Of a stretch of 53,874 bases of DNA, positions 8,219 to 17,372 are shown in pieces (the first letter of the stretch is position 1; each line of letters starts with the position of its first letter). The notes beneath the pieces were generated by a model. The model was not told the DNA's origin. It saw only the letters and a program-made list of their open reading frames with translations, and did no database searches. The DNA is from Oscillospiraceae bacterium. Its GTDB lineage: Bacteria > Bacillota > Clostridia > Oscillospirales > Acutalibacteraceae. The translations under genes and the position numbers were made by a program. The stretch spans positions 1 through 53,874 of the forward strand of contig JALCPO010000006.1 of NCBI GenBank assembly GCA_022650455.1, read 5' to 3'.

Positions 8219-10822
8219 TTATCCCGCGATCCGCAGGCTGTTTCCGTCGCTGTCGACTTTCAGGGCTGTTTTCGGCGCCAGGCGGCCCGCGATGATTTCC
8301 TTTGCGATCAGCGTTTCCAGGTTGCTCTGGATAAACCGCTTCAGCGGCCTCGCGCCGTAGACCGGGTCGTATCCGCTGGAGACGATAAAATCCTTGGCGG
8401 CGTCGGTCAGATCCACGGAAAGCTGCTTTTCCTTCAGGCGGCGCTGCAGGTCGGCGATCTGCAGGTCGACGATCCGGTAGATTTCGCCGCGCGTAAGCGG
8501 CCGGTAAAAGACAATTTCGTCCAGGCGGTTCAGAAACTCGGGGCGGAACTGCCGTTTCAGCAGGGTCCCGACCTGCTTTCTCGCCTCTTCGCTGATGCTT
8601 CCGTCGGAATTGATCCCTTCCAGGATATAGCTGGAGCCGAGGTTGGACGTCAGGATGATGATGGTGTTCTTAAAATCGACCGTGCGCCCCTGCGAGTCGG
8701 TGATCCGCCCGTCGTCCAGGACCTGGAGCAGGATGTTGAATACGTCGGGGTGTGCCTTTTCCACTTCGTCGAACAGCACGACGGAGTACGGGTGCCTGCG
8801 CACGGCTTCCGTCAGCTGGCCGCCTTCCTCGTAGCCGACGTAGCCCGGAGGCGCCCCGATCAGACGCGACACGGAGTACTTTTCCATGTATTCCGTCATG
8901 TCGATGCGCACCATGTTCTTTTCGTCGTCGAACAGCGCCTGCGCCAGCGCCTTTGCCAGCTCCGTCTTGCCCACGCCCGTGGGTCCGAGGAACAGGAACG
9001 AGCCGATCGGCCGGTTGGGGTCCTGAATCCCCGCGCGGGACCGCAGAATCGCTTCCGAAACCTTTTTCACGGCCTCGTCCTGGCCGACCACGCGCTGGTG
9101 GAGGATGTCCTCCAGCCGCAGGAGCTTCTCCCGCTCGCTTTCCATCAGGCGCGCGACCGGGATTCCCGTCCACCGGCCGACGATTTTGGCGATTTCCTCG
9201 TCCGTCACGCGGTCGTGGAGCAGGGAGTCGTCGGCGCTCTGCGTTTTTTCGGCGGCCGCTTCCTCCGCCTTCAGCTGTTTGGTCAGCTCGGGCAGCCTGC
9301 CGTATTTGAGCTCGGCGGCCTTGTTCAGGTCGTAAACCCGTTCCGCCTTTTCAATTTCGGCGTTGACCTGCTCGATCTGCGCGCGCAGCCCGCGCACCTT
9401 GCCGATCGTGTTTTTCTCGTTTTCCCATTTGGCCTTCCGTTCTTTGAACTGCGCGCGCTCGTCGGCAAGCTCCTTCTGGATCTGCTTCAGGTGCTCCTGC
9501 GCCAGCGGGTCGCTGTCCTTTTTGACGGCCGCTTCCTCAATCTCGTGCTGCATGATCCTGCGCGAAATTTCGTCGAGCTCCGTCGGCATGGAGTCGATCT
9601 CCGTGCGCACCATCGCGCAGGCCTCGTCCACCAGGTCGATCGCCTTGTCCGGCAGGAACCGGTCGGAGATGTAGCGGTTGCTCAGGACGGCGGCGGCAAT
9701 CAGCGCCTGGTCCTGAATCTTCACGCCGTGAAAGACTTCGTACCGCTCTTTCAGCCCGCGCAGGATGGCGATGGTGTCCTCGACGGACGGTTCATCCACC
9801 ATGACGGGCTGGAACCGGCGCTCCAGCGCCGCGTCCTTTTCAATGTACTGCCGGTACTCGTTGAGCGTCGTGGCGCCGATGCAGTGCAGCTCGCCGCGCG
9901 CCAGCATCGGTTTCAGCAGGTTGCCGGCGTCCATGCTTCCTTCGGTTTTGCCCGCGCCGACGATCGTGTGCAGCTCGTCGATGAACAGGATGACCCTGCC
10001 TTCGCTCTTTTTCACCTCGTTGAGCACGGCCTTGAACCGCTCCTCGAATTCGCCGCGGTATTTCGCCCCGGCGACCAGCGCGCCCATGTCCAGCGAAAAG
10101 ACCTTGCGGTCTTTCAGGCTGTTCGGGACGTCGCCACGGACGATGCGCTGCGCGAGCCCTTCCGCGATGGCGGTTTTGCCGACGCCCGGTTCGCCGATCA
10201 GCACCGGGTTGTTCTTGGTTTTGCGGGAGAGGATCAGAATGACGTTCCGGATTTCCTCGTCGCGCCCGATGACCGGGTCCAGCTTGTGGCTTTTGGCGAG
10301 GGCCACGAGATCCTGGCCGTATTTGGAGAGCGCATCGTAGGTTTCCTCCGGGCTGTCGCTCGTGACGCGCGTGTTGCCGCGCACGGTGGAAAGCGCGGCG
10401 AGAAACTTGTTCCGGGTGATGCCGAAGCGGCCGAACACGCCGCGCATGGCGGCGTCCGGCTTCTCGATCATCGCGAGCAGGATGTGCTCCACGGACACAT
10501 ACTCGTCCTTCATGCGCTTCGCCTGGTTTTCGGCTTCCACCAGAACCGCGTCCACGTCGGCGGAGACGTAGATTTTTCCGGGCTCGCGCCCCGGACCCGT
10601 CACGGAAGGCAGCTTTTTCACCTGCTGCTCCACCGCGCCGAGGACGGCGTCCGCGTCGAGCCCCATTTTTTTCAGCAGCTGGGGGATCAGGCCGTTTTCC
10701 TGCCGCAGCAGGGCCTCGGCCAGGTGCTCCTGCTCGATCTGCATGCAATTGTTTTCCAACGCCAGATCCTGCGCCTGCTGAATGGCTTCCAGGGATTTGT
10801 GCGTAAAATTCTGGGCGTTCAT
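8219..10822 (-). CDS. clpB: ATP-dependent disaggregase ClpB
   Basis: A full-length 867-residue Hsp100 chaperone that resolubilises protein aggregates together with DnaK. An N-domain occupies residues 1-145. The first AAA+ domain has Walker A GEPGVGKT near residue 205 and Walker [10 protein letters not shown] coiled-coil M-domain runs about 405-525. The second AAA+ domain has Walker A GPTGVGKT and the DEVEKAH motif. There is no ClpP-docking IGL loop, as expected for ClpB. It starts 25 bp after the ribbon-helix-helix gene with its own GGGAGG site and is probably co-transcribed with it. I saw neither CIRCE nor a CtsR box upstream. Confidence 0.98.
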   Translation of the reverse strand: MNAQNFTHKSLEAIQQAQDLALENNCMQIEQEHLAEALLRQENGLIPQLLKKMGLDADAVLGAVEQQVKKLPSVTGPGREPGKIYVSADVDAVLVEAENQAKRMKDEYVSVEHILLAMIEKPDAAMRGVFGRFGITRNKFLAALSTVRGNTRVTSDSPEETYDALSKYGQDLVALAKSHKLDPVIGRDEEIRNVILILSRKTKNNPVLIGEPGVGKTAIAEGLAQRIVRGDVPNSLKDRKVFSLDMGALVAGAKYRGEFEERFKAVLNEVKKSEGRVILFIDELHTIVGAGKTEGSMDAGNLLKPMLARGELHCIGATTLNEYRQYIEKDAALERRFQPVMVDEPSVEDTIAILRGLKERYEVFHGVKIQDQALIAAAVLSNRYISDRFLPDKAIDLVDEACAMVRTEIDSMPTELDEISRRIMQHEIEEAAVKKDSDPLAQEHLKQIQKELADERAQFKERKAKWENEKNTIGKVRGLRAQIEQVNAEIEKAERVYDLNKAAELKYGRLPELTKQLKAEEAAAEKTQSADDSLLHDRVTDEEIAKIVGRWTGIPVARLMESEREKLLRLEDILHQRVVGQDEAVKKVSEAILRSRAGIQDPNRPIGSFLFLGPTGVGKTELAKALAQALFDDEKNMVRIDMTEYMEKYSVSRLIGAPPGYVGYEEGGQLTEAVRRHPYSVVLFDEVEKAHPDVFNILLQVLDDGRITDSQGRTVDFKNTIIILTSNLGSSYILEGINSDGSISEEARKQVGTLLKRQFRPEFLNRLDEIVFYRPLTRGEIYRIVDLQIADLQRRLKEKQLSVDLTDAAKDFIVSSGYDPVYGARPLKRFIQSNLETLIAKEIIAGRLAPKTALKVDSDGNSLRIAG

Positions 10823-10847
10823 AGAAAAGCCTCCCTTGCTTTCGACA

Positions 10848-11525
10848 CTAAAGAATCATTGCCTTGATCATCGCTTTTTTCAGGTAATCGAGATATTCCC
10901 CCTCGATCTCCCGCTCCGTTTTCTCCGTCCCGTCCGGGCCGCAGACGTATTTTTTCATGGCGGAGTCGAACTCGCGGATGTAGAGGAGAATCGCCCGGGC
11001 GATCCGCTCGTTGGTTTGCTCCTCTTCCGCCCGGGAGCACTGCAGCTGCCGGGAGTACCGGCCCGGATCGATGGAGCAGGGGATGTGCCCGCCCCGGAAC
11101 CGGTTCCCGATCCACTGGGTCTCCAGGCTGTTCCAGAAGCGGAAGAATTCCTCCGAAAGGCCCAGGAGCTCTTCGTTCTGCGTCCGGAACGATACCCGCA
11201 GCTCGCCGACGTACGGTTCGCATTTGCGGTAGAGCTCCAGCGCGTAGCGCACCGTGGGCCGGTAGCGGTAGTGCAGGGCGCTCCGGATGGAAATCATGCT
11301 GTCGCTCGGCGGGTCGCGGAGCTGGAAGCCGTCCATCCCTGCAAACATCTTTTCCATACAGGTGAAGATGTCCCGGATCCGGTTCTCCGGAATCGGGCAG
11401 GAGAGGTAGTCCGCCAGGATCTGGTTGATCAGACCGCTCCGGCTGGTGCTTCGCTCGTACGCCAGTTTGTCCACGGCGTCCACCACGTCGTCGAGTAAAA
11501 CCAAGCTGTAGACATTCCGATCCAT
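10848..11525 (-). CDS. Ribbon-helix-helix protein of unknown function upstream of clpB
   Basis: A 225-residue protein whose first ~45 residues look like a ribbon-helix-helix DNA-binding unit (YSLVLLDDVVDAVDKLAY, then TSRSGLINQILADYL). About 180 mainly helical residues follow that I cannot assign to a family; they are rich in Arg and Glu. It is expressed from its own promoter, is followed 25 bp later by clpB and shares its transcript. A role as a stress-responsive or autoregulating repressor is plausible from this layout but not shown by sequence. Confidence 0.75.
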   Translation of the reverse strand: MDRNVYSLVLLDDVVDAVDKLAYERSTSRSGLINQILADYLSCPIPENRIRDIFTCMEKMFAGMDGFQLRDPPSDSMISIRSALHYRYRPTVRYALELYRKCEPYVGELRVSFRTQNEELLGLSEEFFRFWNSLETQWIGNRFRGGHIPCSIDPGRYSRQLQCSRAEEEQTNERIARAILLYIREFDSAMKKYVCGPDGTEKTEREIEGEYLDYLKKAMIKAMIL

Positions 11526-11555
11526 TGGAATTCACCTCTGCTTTTCCGTATTTCA

Positions 11556-11583
11556 AGTATAGCACGGTTCTATAAATTGTCAA
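11556..11583 (-). promoter_or_regulatory. Promoter of the ribbon-helix-helix/clpB operon
   Basis: On the minus strand TTGACA (11583-11578) and TATACT (11561-11556) are 16 nt apart. The -35 lies inside a small palindrome (ATTG-A-CAAT) that could serve as an operator. Confidence 0.65.
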
Positions 11584-11612
11584 TAGGATTATATAAGTTG
11601 GTTTACGAGTTA

Positions 11613-11655
11613 ATAGCAAAAAGCAAAGGAAAAGCGCCTGCTGTTCCGCAGGCGC
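11613..11655 (-). terminator. Terminator of the hydroxyacid dehydrogenase gene
   Basis: GCGCCTGC / GCAGGCGC (11634-11641 and 11648-11655) forms an 8-bp stem that is followed on the minus strand by an interrupted T-rich run. Confidence 0.65.
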
Positions 11656-11674
11656 AGGCTCCGTTTGCACCGTG

Positions 11675-12625
11675 TCAGTAGCCGAGGCGCAGGCTGACGC
11701 GGTGGGTCAGCGGCTCGCCGCGCAGATACCGGCCGAGGTTCTCCATGCTGATCCGGAAGACGCGGCCGAAGTTCTCCGGGGCATCCCAGCCGCCGGAAAC
11801 GTGCGGGGTGACGATCACGTTCGGCAGGTCCCACAGCGGGCTGTCGGCGGGCAGCGGTTCGGGGTCCGTCACATCCAGCGCGGCTCCGCCGATTTTCCCG
11901 GAGCGGAGGGCTTCGCACAGATCGCCGGTGTCCACCGCGGTGCCGCGCCCGACGTTCACCAGGATGGCGTCCCGTTTCATCCTGGCGAATTTTTCTTTCC
12001 CGAACAGGTATCTGGTTTCGGGCGTGGAGGGGAGGCTGAGCGCGACCACATCGGCGCGGGGCAGAAGGGAATCCAGCTCCGCGGTCGTGTGGAGCCCGTC
12101 GAGGTAGTCCGGCTTTTCCCCGGCCGTCCGTTTCACGCCGATCACATGGCCGCCCAAAGCGTGGTAGCGTTTCGCAAATTCACGGCCGATCCCACCGAAC
12201 CCTACGGACAGGGCGACGGAACCCGGGATATGCCGCACTTTGTGGCTGTTCTTCCACCGGTGCTCTTTCTGGTTGTCCCGGTAGCGGGGAAGGTCCAGCA
12301 TCAGGCTCATCGCCACGCAGACCATGTATTCCCCGATCGACGGGCCGTAAGCCCCCGACGCGTTCGTCAGGACGGCGCCTTTCGGCAGAGTCCCGGCAGG
12401 ATACCCGTCGGCGCCCGCGCTGCCCAGCTGGATCCATTCCAGGTGTTCGGCGGAAGCGAGAAGCCCGGGGTCCGGGTTTCCGAAAATCACGTTTGCCTGC
12501 CGCATGAGGTCGGGCGGGATCCGGCTTCCGTCCGTGTAGCAGATCCGGCAGCCGGGGGCCGTCTGCTCGAGCTCTGCCCGCTGCTTTTCATCCAACCGGA
12601 AGGTGACGACGATCTTTTTGTTCAT
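11675..12625 (-). CDS. D-2-hydroxyacid dehydrogenase, NAD(P)-dependent
   Basis: A 316-residue oxidoreductase of the D-isomer-specific 2-hydroxyacid dehydrogenase family, which reduces 2-keto acids to D-hydroxy acids. The cofactor loop reads VGFGGIGREFA (GxGxxG) near residue 141. The catalytic set is present: Arg in VNVGRGT, Glu in DVTDPEPL and His in TPHVSGG. The short N-terminal half is of the GhrA/SerA-like type. The exact substrate cannot be told. It is probably monocistronic, with a weak promoter just upstream and a terminator downstream. Confidence 0.9.
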   Translation of the reverse strand: MNKKIVVTFRLDEKQRAELEQTAPGCRICYTDGSRIPPDLMRQANVIFGNPDPGLLASAEHLEWIQLGSAGADGYPAGTLPKGAVLTNASGAYGPSIGEYMVCVAMSLMLDLPRYRDNQKEHRWKNSHKVRHIPGSVALSVGFGGIGREFAKRYHALGGHVIGVKRTAGEKPDYLDGLHTTAELDSLLPRADVVALSLPSTPETRYLFGKEKFARMKRDAILVNVGRGTAVDTGDLCEALRSGKIGGAALDVTDPEPLPADSPLWDLPNVIVTPHVSGGWDAPENFGRVFRISMENLGRYLRGEPLTHRVSLRLGY

Positions 12626-12653
12626 GGCTGATTTCCTCCGTGCTTTTTCTCCT

Positions 12654-12681
12654 ATTATACTTCGGAAAAGAACCGTTGGAA
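12654..12681 (-). promoter_or_regulatory. Possible promoter of the hydroxyacid dehydrogenase gene
   Basis: On the minus strand a perfect -10 TATAAT (12659-12654) lies 16 nt from a poor -35 (TTCCAA, 12681-12676). Confidence 0.4.
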
Positions 12682-12705
12682 ATCATCCCCCGCGACGCCG
12701 GGGCC

Positions 12706-12882
12706 TCAGTCGTCGGCGCGCGTCAGGTTTTCCGCGTAGTCGCGAAGGCTTTCAAAGGAGTTCACGCTTTCGGCGCGGCGGCCGATCGAATCTTTGACGG
12801 AATCCGGAAGGCAGGCGTAATACCGGTTCGCTTCCCGGTCGTTCCGGATCAGCTGGTAAAGATCCGGGTACTTCTTCTGCAT
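12706..12882 (-). CDS. Small conserved protein of 58 residues
   Basis: A short soluble protein (MQKKYPDLYQLIRNDREAN at the start, later LPDSVKDSIGRRAESVNSF) that resembles small ORFs widespread in Clostridia with the pattern LPxxVxxxI..R...INSFExLxxYAENL. The function is unknown. GGAGGTGATCGTT directly before the ATG supports translation; the longer in-frame reading to 13008 has no such site. It has no recognised domain, and the neighbours do not suggest a role. Confidence 0.75.
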   Translation of the reverse strand: MQKKYPDLYQLIRNDREANRYYACLPDSVKDSIGRRAESVNSFESLRDYAENLTRADD

Positions 12883-13112
12883 AACGATCACCTCCGAAGG
12901 AAGTTTATGCAGAAAAACTGCAAACTTCCCTTGTAATGATTTCCATCCGGCGCAGGAGATGCGGCTTTGCCGTTTTAGCCTGTTCCGACGTGGCTGATTT
13001 TGTCCCAAGATGAAAATAATAGTCGCTTTTTGGAAAAATACCTGGAAAAATGGCTGGTATAATTATGAATACATTTGCCGGCACACTTGATAAAGTAAAG
13101 CGTTGTGATGTT

Positions 13113-14306
13113 ATGTTGTTCAATGTCAACGAGCTCTTGATTTCTCTTTCCCACACTCTGGATTTTGCTGAAAAAGAAGTCCTGCGCAACAATACCAATC
13201 ACGGAATGCGCGTTTCCTATATATCAGCCCGGATCGCACAGGAACTCGGCATGTCGGACCGGCAGATGTTTGACCTGATCTCCTATGCCCTGCTGCACGA
13301 CAACGGGGTCATGGGCTCGCTCCGGAAAAAAAGCGTCCCGCGGCAGGAAAGCGTGTCGTCGCTGGAAGCGGACCCAACCCACTGCATCGAAGGGGAGAAA
13401 AACCTCGCCAGTTTTCCGTTCCTGGCAAAGCAGGAGGACGTGATCCTGTATCATCATGAAAATTATGACGGAAGCGGCTTTTTTGGAATCTCCGGGAGCC
13501 GCATTCCTTTGTATTCCCGGATCATTCGCCTGGCCGACTGCATTGCCATACGCTATTCCCTGGGATGGACCATCGACACCGTTATGGATTCCATTCTCCG
13601 GGAAGCGCGTTTTTTTGACCCCGATTTGTGCGAGGCCGCCGTCAAGCTGAGCCGGAATGTGGAGTTCTGGCTCGGCATGGACGACATGTTCGTCCAGAAC
13701 ACGCTGGTTTCCATGCTGCCCCAGGTCAGCCGGGAGCTGGATTACCGGCAGATCCGCTCGATTTCTCAGATCTTCAGCCGCATTATCGACGCGAAGTCCC
13801 CGTTTACCGGCTCGCATTCGCGGGGCATCAGCGAAAAAACGGGGTTCATCTGCCAGTATTATGAGTTTGATGAAAAAACCTACTGGCAGATGCGCATTGC
13901 GGCGGACCTGCACGACCTCGGAAAGCTGGCCGTGCCGAACTCGATCCTCGACAAACCGGGCAAGCTCACCCGGGAGGAGTATAAGGCGATCCAGTCCCAC
14001 CCGTTTTATACCCGCAAGATTCTGACGATGATCAACGGTTTCGAGGATATTACGGAATGGGCGTCCAACCACCACGAGAAGCTGAACGGCTCGGGCTATC
14101 CGTTCGGGCTCGACGCGAGCCAGCTCGATTTCAATTCCCGCATCCTCGCCTGTGTGGACATTTATCAGGCCCTGACGGAGGACCGCCCCTACCGGAAGGG
14201 AATGCCTCACAGCGCGGCTATGAAGATCATGTCTGAGATGGTGCAGCATAAGCTGATCGAACCGTCCGTCACGGAAGACATGAATTCCATTTTCCGCGAC
14301 CTTTAA
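13113..14306 (+). CDS. Tandem HD / HD-GYP domain protein
   Basis: A 397-residue protein with two metal-dependent phosphohydrolase-type domains. The N-terminal copy keeps His (TNHGMRV), HD (LLHDNG) and HHEN-DGSG but has GFF where GYP is expected. The C-terminal copy is canonical: HSRG, HDLGKLAVP, then NHHEKLNGSGYP near residue 330. HD-GYP domains commonly hydrolyse cyclic di-GMP, and the C-terminal one could do so. The start is uncertain. ATG 13113 gives the N-terminus I associate with clostridial relatives (MLFNVNELL), while ATG 13050 would add 21 residues; neither has a good ribosome site, and a TATAAT lies at 13058-13063. Confidence 0.9.
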   Translation: MLFNVNELLISLSHTLDFAEKEVLRNNTNHGMRVSYISARIAQELGMSDRQMFDLISYALLHDNGVMGSLRKKSVPRQESVSSLEADPTHCIEGEKNLASFPFLAKQEDVILYHHENYDGSGFFGISGSRIPLYSRIIRLADCIAIRYSLGWTIDTVMDSILREARFFDPDLCEAAVKLSRNVEFWLGMDDMFVQNTLVSMLPQVSRELDYRQIRSISQIFSRIIDAKSPFTGSHSRGISEKTGFICQYYEFDEKTYWQMRIAADLHDLGKLAVPNSILDKPGKLTREEYKAIQSHPFYTRKILTMINGFEDITEWASNHHEKLNGSGYPFGLDASQLDFNSRILACVDIYQALTEDRPYRKGMPHSAAMKIMSEMVQHKLIEPSVTEDMNSIFRDL

Positions 14307-14328
14307 ACCCGGCCCGTATCCCGCGCAT

Positions 14329-14372
14329 GCAAAAGCCCCCGCCGCAGTTTTTTCTGCGGCGGGGGCTTTTGC
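14329..14372. terminator. Strong bidirectional terminator
   Basis: A 19-bp GC-rich stem (left arm 14329-14347, right arm 14354-14372) with A-rich and T-rich ends lies between the converging HD-domain gene and the small Cys protein. Confidence 0.85.
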
Positions 14373-14400
14373 GCCGGACTCCGGCGGGAGAAGTTTCCCT

Positions 14401-14601
14401 TTACAGCTTGAATTCCCCCGGGTCGTGCTTTTTCAGGGCGGGCGTGCCGTCCGGCGTCCGCTTCAGCGGGTCGTAGCGGAAGCCGCCGCACGGGCCGTCG
14501 CGGTTCAGCCGGCAGGCGCCGTCGGAGAAATTGGCGCAGTAGGAACAGTCCGGCTCGATTCCGCTGCCGAACAGCTTGCTTTTCCTTTTCCAGAACATCA
14601 T
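14401..14601 (-). CDS. Small Cys-containing protein of 66 residues
   Basis: A 66-residue protein with four Cys in the pattern CSYC-x7-C-x7-C (DCSYCANFSDGACRL, then GPCGGFRYDPLKR). The spacing suggests a small metal site. It resembles short hypothetical proteins in Clostridia ending in the FxYDPLKR pattern. The function is unknown. The start has two adjacent ATGs after a G-rich site. It lies about 40 bp upstream of a terminator and is not clearly in an operon. Confidence 0.75.
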   Translation of the reverse strand: MMFWKRKSKLFGSGIEPDCSYCANFSDGACRLNRDGPCGGFRYDPLKRTPDGTPALKKHDPGEFKL

Positions 14602-14658
14602 TTACCGCCCCCGGATGCAGTCGGCTTTTCCTCTCTGCTTTTTGGCCATATTATAGCA

Positions 14659-15720
14659 TCATCTCTCTTCAATTTCCAGTTTTTCGTGCGGCATGCAGAA
14701 CAGCAGGGCGGCGCACAGGACGGCGAGCGCGGCGGCCGACGGAACGGAGTTGGAGAAGGCGCCGGTCACGGGGCCGCTGAAGTTGCCGAACGTTTCCGCG
14801 CTCTGCGGAAACAGCGCGGTCAGCCCGAAGCACACGGCGGCCGAGACCGCCCCCTGCGCCGCCCTGCAAAGGGCAAAGCGCGCTTTGCGGATCGGGATCC
14901 CGCCCAGGCAGGAAAGCACCTGCATGTGGACGCACACGCCGCTCCAGCCGATGGCGAACGCAATGGCCCACAGCGGCGCGCCGTACCGGGCCAGGTCGGC
15001 GCACCCGCCCGTCACTTCCAGCAGGGCGGAAAGAAATACGGAAAGCCCCGGCGCCGCCGCCGCCATCCGCAGCAGGTTCATCATCGCGGCGAACAGGATG
15101 ACCAGGCAGCACATCATCAGCGTGGAGTAGGCCGCGTCGGCGGCCGATTCGATGAGAGCCTGGGCCGTCCCGGCGGGCGGCTTTTTCCGCCGCCGGGCGG
15201 GTGCTTCCGCGCCTTTCCCGGAGAAGATGCCGCTCAGAATCCCCATCGCGAGGAACGAGGCGGTCTGCGACGCGAAAAGGACCGCGCCGGCCTGCGCGTT
15301 TCTAAGGAACCCGACCCCCACCGCGGTAATCACGAAGGACGGCCCCGCGTTGACGCAGAAGCACATCATCCGCTCCGCCTGCGCGCGCGTGACGATCCCC
15401 GCCTCGTAAAGCGCGGCGGCGGAGCGCGCCCCGGAAGGAAAGCCGCCCACGGCGCTCATCAGGACGGAGGCCGCCGCCGCGCCGGGGAGCCGGAACAGCG
15501 CCCGCGTCGGCTTTTCCAGCGCGGAGCCGATCCGCTCGGCCAGACCGCTTTTCACCACGAACACGGAAAGCGCCATAAACGGGTACAGCGACGGGACCAG
15601 GATGTTCAGCGAATACCCCACGCCGTTTTTCGCGCCCTGCGCGGCCTGCGCGGGGAAAATCAGCAATGCGCACGCCGCCGCCAGCACCGCCGCCAGCAAT
15701 GCGCCCGTTTTGATTTTCAT
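14659..15720 (-). CDS. ylbJ: Sporulation integral membrane protein YlbJ-like
   Basis: A 353-residue protein with about eight hydrophobic segments and the nucleoside-recognition (Gate) motifs of YlbJ: SLYPFMALSVFV near residue 45, SAVGGFPSGARSAA near 90, CVNAGPSFVITAVG near 120 and a second half with WSGVCVHMQVLS. YlbJ is needed for spore cortex formation in Bacillus. ATG 15720 has GAGGTGG 6 nt upstream. It is divergent from yqfC, so two sporulation transcripts may share the 184-bp gap. Confidence 0.9.
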   Translation of the reverse strand: MKIKTGALLAAVLAAACALLIFPAQAAQGAKNGVGYSLNILVPSLYPFMALSVFVVKSGLAERIGSALEKPTRALFRLPGAAAASVLMSAVGGFPSGARSAAALYEAGIVTRAQAERMMCFCVNAGPSFVITAVGVGFLRNAQAGAVLFASQTASFLAMGILSGIFSGKGAEAPARRRKKPPAGTAQALIESAADAAYSTLMMCCLVILFAAMMNLLRMAAAAPGLSVFLSALLEVTGGCADLARYGAPLWAIAFAIGWSGVCVHMQVLSCLGGIPIRKARFALCRAAQGAVSAAVCFGLTALFPQSAETFGNFSGPVTGAFSNSVPSAAALAVLCAALLFCMPHEKLEIEER

Positions 15721-15757
15721 AGAACCACCTCGTTCTGCCATGTATATGCTCCGGCGC

Positions 15758-15786
15758 GGATATTTAGGAATTCCGCCGCATAGCAT
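15758..15786 (+). promoter_or_regulatory. Sigma-E-like promoter before yqfC
   Basis: GGATATT (15758-15764) fits the mother-cell sigma-E -35 pattern KMATATT, and 14 nt later CATAGCAT (15779-15786) fits five of seven fixed positions of CATACAnT. yqfCD belongs to the sigma-E regulon in B. subtilis. Confidence 0.5.
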
Positions 15787-15904
15787 TAAGGGGAGATTCC
15801 CTGCGCGGCGGCCTTTCGGGCCGGAAAGATTCTTCCGGCCCGCTTCCGCGCTTCGTTCCATCAGAAAATCCTTTCGCGGGGATACCGGAGGGGTGGGGGT
15901 TCAA

Positions 15905-16153
15905 TTGCGCAAACCGGCGGATCTGCTCGGCCTGACGGGCCTTTCGATGCAGGCGCACATGGAGGTCAACGGCAACCGCGAGGCGGTCGTCGAGGGCTGC
16001 GGCGGCGTGCTGGAATATGACGAGACCGTCGTGCGCGTCCGCACGCCGGGGCACGTGGTGCGGTTCACGGGCCGGGGGCTGACCATCCGCTGCCTTACCG
16101 CGGATGCCCTCGTCGTCACCGGCTATATCACCGGAATTGAGTTTATGGGCTGA
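15905..16153 (+). CDS. yqfC: Sporulation protein YqfC
   Basis: An 82-residue YabP/YqfC-family protein made in the mother cell. The core matches the family in order: EAVVEGCGGVLEYDETVVRV, then FTGRGLTIRCLTADALVVTG and the closing GYITGIEF. The start is most likely TTG 15905 behind a GGAGGGG site; a GTG at 15893 lies too close to that site. The N-terminus is shorter than in many relatives. It is followed 8 bp later by yqfD, the usual partner. Confidence 0.85.
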   Translation: MRKPADLLGLTGLSMQAHMEVNGNREAVVEGCGGVLEYDETVVRVRTPGHVVRFTGRGLTIRCLTADALVVTGYITGIEFMG

Positions 16154-16161
16154 GGTGCGCC

Positions 16162-17337
16162 ATGATTTCGCTGAGACTGACCCGCTGGCTGATCGGTTAC
16201 GTCCGTTTTTCCGTTTTGGGCGGAAGCCCGGAACGTTTTTACAGTTTCTGCGCGCGGTCGGGGGCGTATCTGTGGGATATCGCCGCCGGCCGGAGCGGCG
16301 GGGCCTGCGTCGCCGCGCGCCGGTACCGGCTTTTGCGGGCGCCCGCCCGCCGCGCCGGGTGCCGCCTTCGGGTCCGCGAGCGCCGCGGGCTGCCGTTCCT
16401 GCTCCGCCGCACGGGCAGGCACCCGGGTCTCTGGGCCGGCGCGGCGGTGTTTGCCCTCATCGTTTCCGTCCTGTCCCGGCAGGTCTGGTGCATCCGGGTC
16501 ACGGGCAACGCGTCCGTGCCCGTTTCCGGGGTCGAGCAGGCGCTCGCTTCCGCCGGGCTTTCGCAGGGCGCCTGGAAAAGCGCCGTCGAGCCGCAGAAGA
16601 CGGCGCAGCAGGTCATGCTGAAATTTCCGCAGATCCGCTGGATGAGCATCAATTTGAAAGGGAGCGCCGCGGAGGTCGTTATCCAGGAAAAAACGGCGAA
16701 GCCGCCGATCGAGAACCGGAAAAACCTGTGCAACATCAAGGCGTCCGCGACCGGCCAGATCGTTTCCATGAAAGTGTACGCCGGCACGCCGATGGTCCAG
16801 AAGGGCGACGCCGTCGTGGAAGGCCAGCTCCTCGTCAGCGCCGTGGTCGTCGACAAGCTCGGCGGCAACACGCTGACCCATGCTTCGGCGGAGGTCGTTG
16901 CCGAGACCACCCGCAGCCTCTCCGTAAAAATCGATCGAAAGCGGCAAAAGACCGTGCCCACGGGGAAAACGGTATACCGGCGGAACCTCGACCTGTTCGG
17001 CGCCCGCCTTCCGGTTTCCTTTCAGGGGAAGCCGAGGGGGAATTACCGGGTTTCCCGGGAAAAGTTCGGCCTGTCGCTCTTCGGCACGCCGCTCCCCGCC
17101 GGCCTCTACCAGGAGCGTTGGGACGAAGTCCGCACAGTGGATTACACCCTTGCGAAGGACCAGGCCCGCGCCCTCGCGAAGCGGGAGCTCGCCGGGCAGG
17201 AGAAAAAGCTCCTGAACGGCGGCCGGGTCACGGGGGAGAAAATCACCGAAAACTGGGCCGGCGGCACCCTCGTTTATTCGGCAAAGCTGACCTGTCAGGA
17301 AAATATCGCAAAAGAGTCGGAAATCTTCCTAAAATAG
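16162..17337 (+). CDS. yqfD: Sporulation protein YqfD
   Basis: A 391-residue membrane-anchored sporulation protein. It has an N-terminal soluble part (LIGYVRFSVLGGSPERFYSF), one membrane segment near residues 93-108 (WAGAAVFALIVSVLSRQVW), then a large external domain with EVVIQEKTAKP and the late DYTLAKDQARALA segment. Family members act with YqfC in the engulfing mother cell. The N-terminal third is unusually rich in Arg and Ala. The length is in the normal range. It is probably co-transcribed with yqfC; phoH downstream has its own possible promoter. Confidence 0.9.
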   Translation: MISLRLTRWLIGYVRFSVLGGSPERFYSFCARSGAYLWDIAAGRSGGACVAARRYRLLRAPARRAGCRLRVRERRGLPFLLRRTGRHPGLWAGAAVFALIVSVLSRQVWCIRVTGNASVPVSGVEQALASAGLSQGAWKSAVEPQKTAQQVMLKFPQIRWMSINLKGSAAEVVIQEKTAKPPIENRKNLCNIKASATGQIVSMKVYAGTPMVQKGDAVVEGQLLVSAVVVDKLGGNTLTHASAEVVAETTRSLSVKIDRKRQKTVPTGKTVYRRNLDLFGARLPVSFQGKPRGNYRVSREKFGLSLFGTPLPAGLYQERWDEVRTVDYTLAKDQARALAKRELAGQEKKLLNGGRVTGEKITENWAGGTLVYSAKLTCQENIAKESEIFLK

Positions 17338-17372
17338 TACCAAAATTTTGTGCATTCTATGGTGCCGAAAAG

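Noticed and set aside
8144-10867. A 907-codon open frame on the plus strand opposite clpB
   Set aside because: It is the mirror of an intact clpB in GC-rich DNA, has no recognisable domain and reads as codon-biased shadow sequence.
10823-11674. CIRCE or CtsR box for clpB
   Set aside because: I looked on both strands before the ribbon-helix-helix gene and before clpB and found neither motif.
13050-13112. 21-residue N-terminal extension of the HD-domain protein
   Set aside because: Its ribosome site is poor, a TATAAT lies inside it, and the shorter start fits the N-terminus I recall for relatives; it remains possible.
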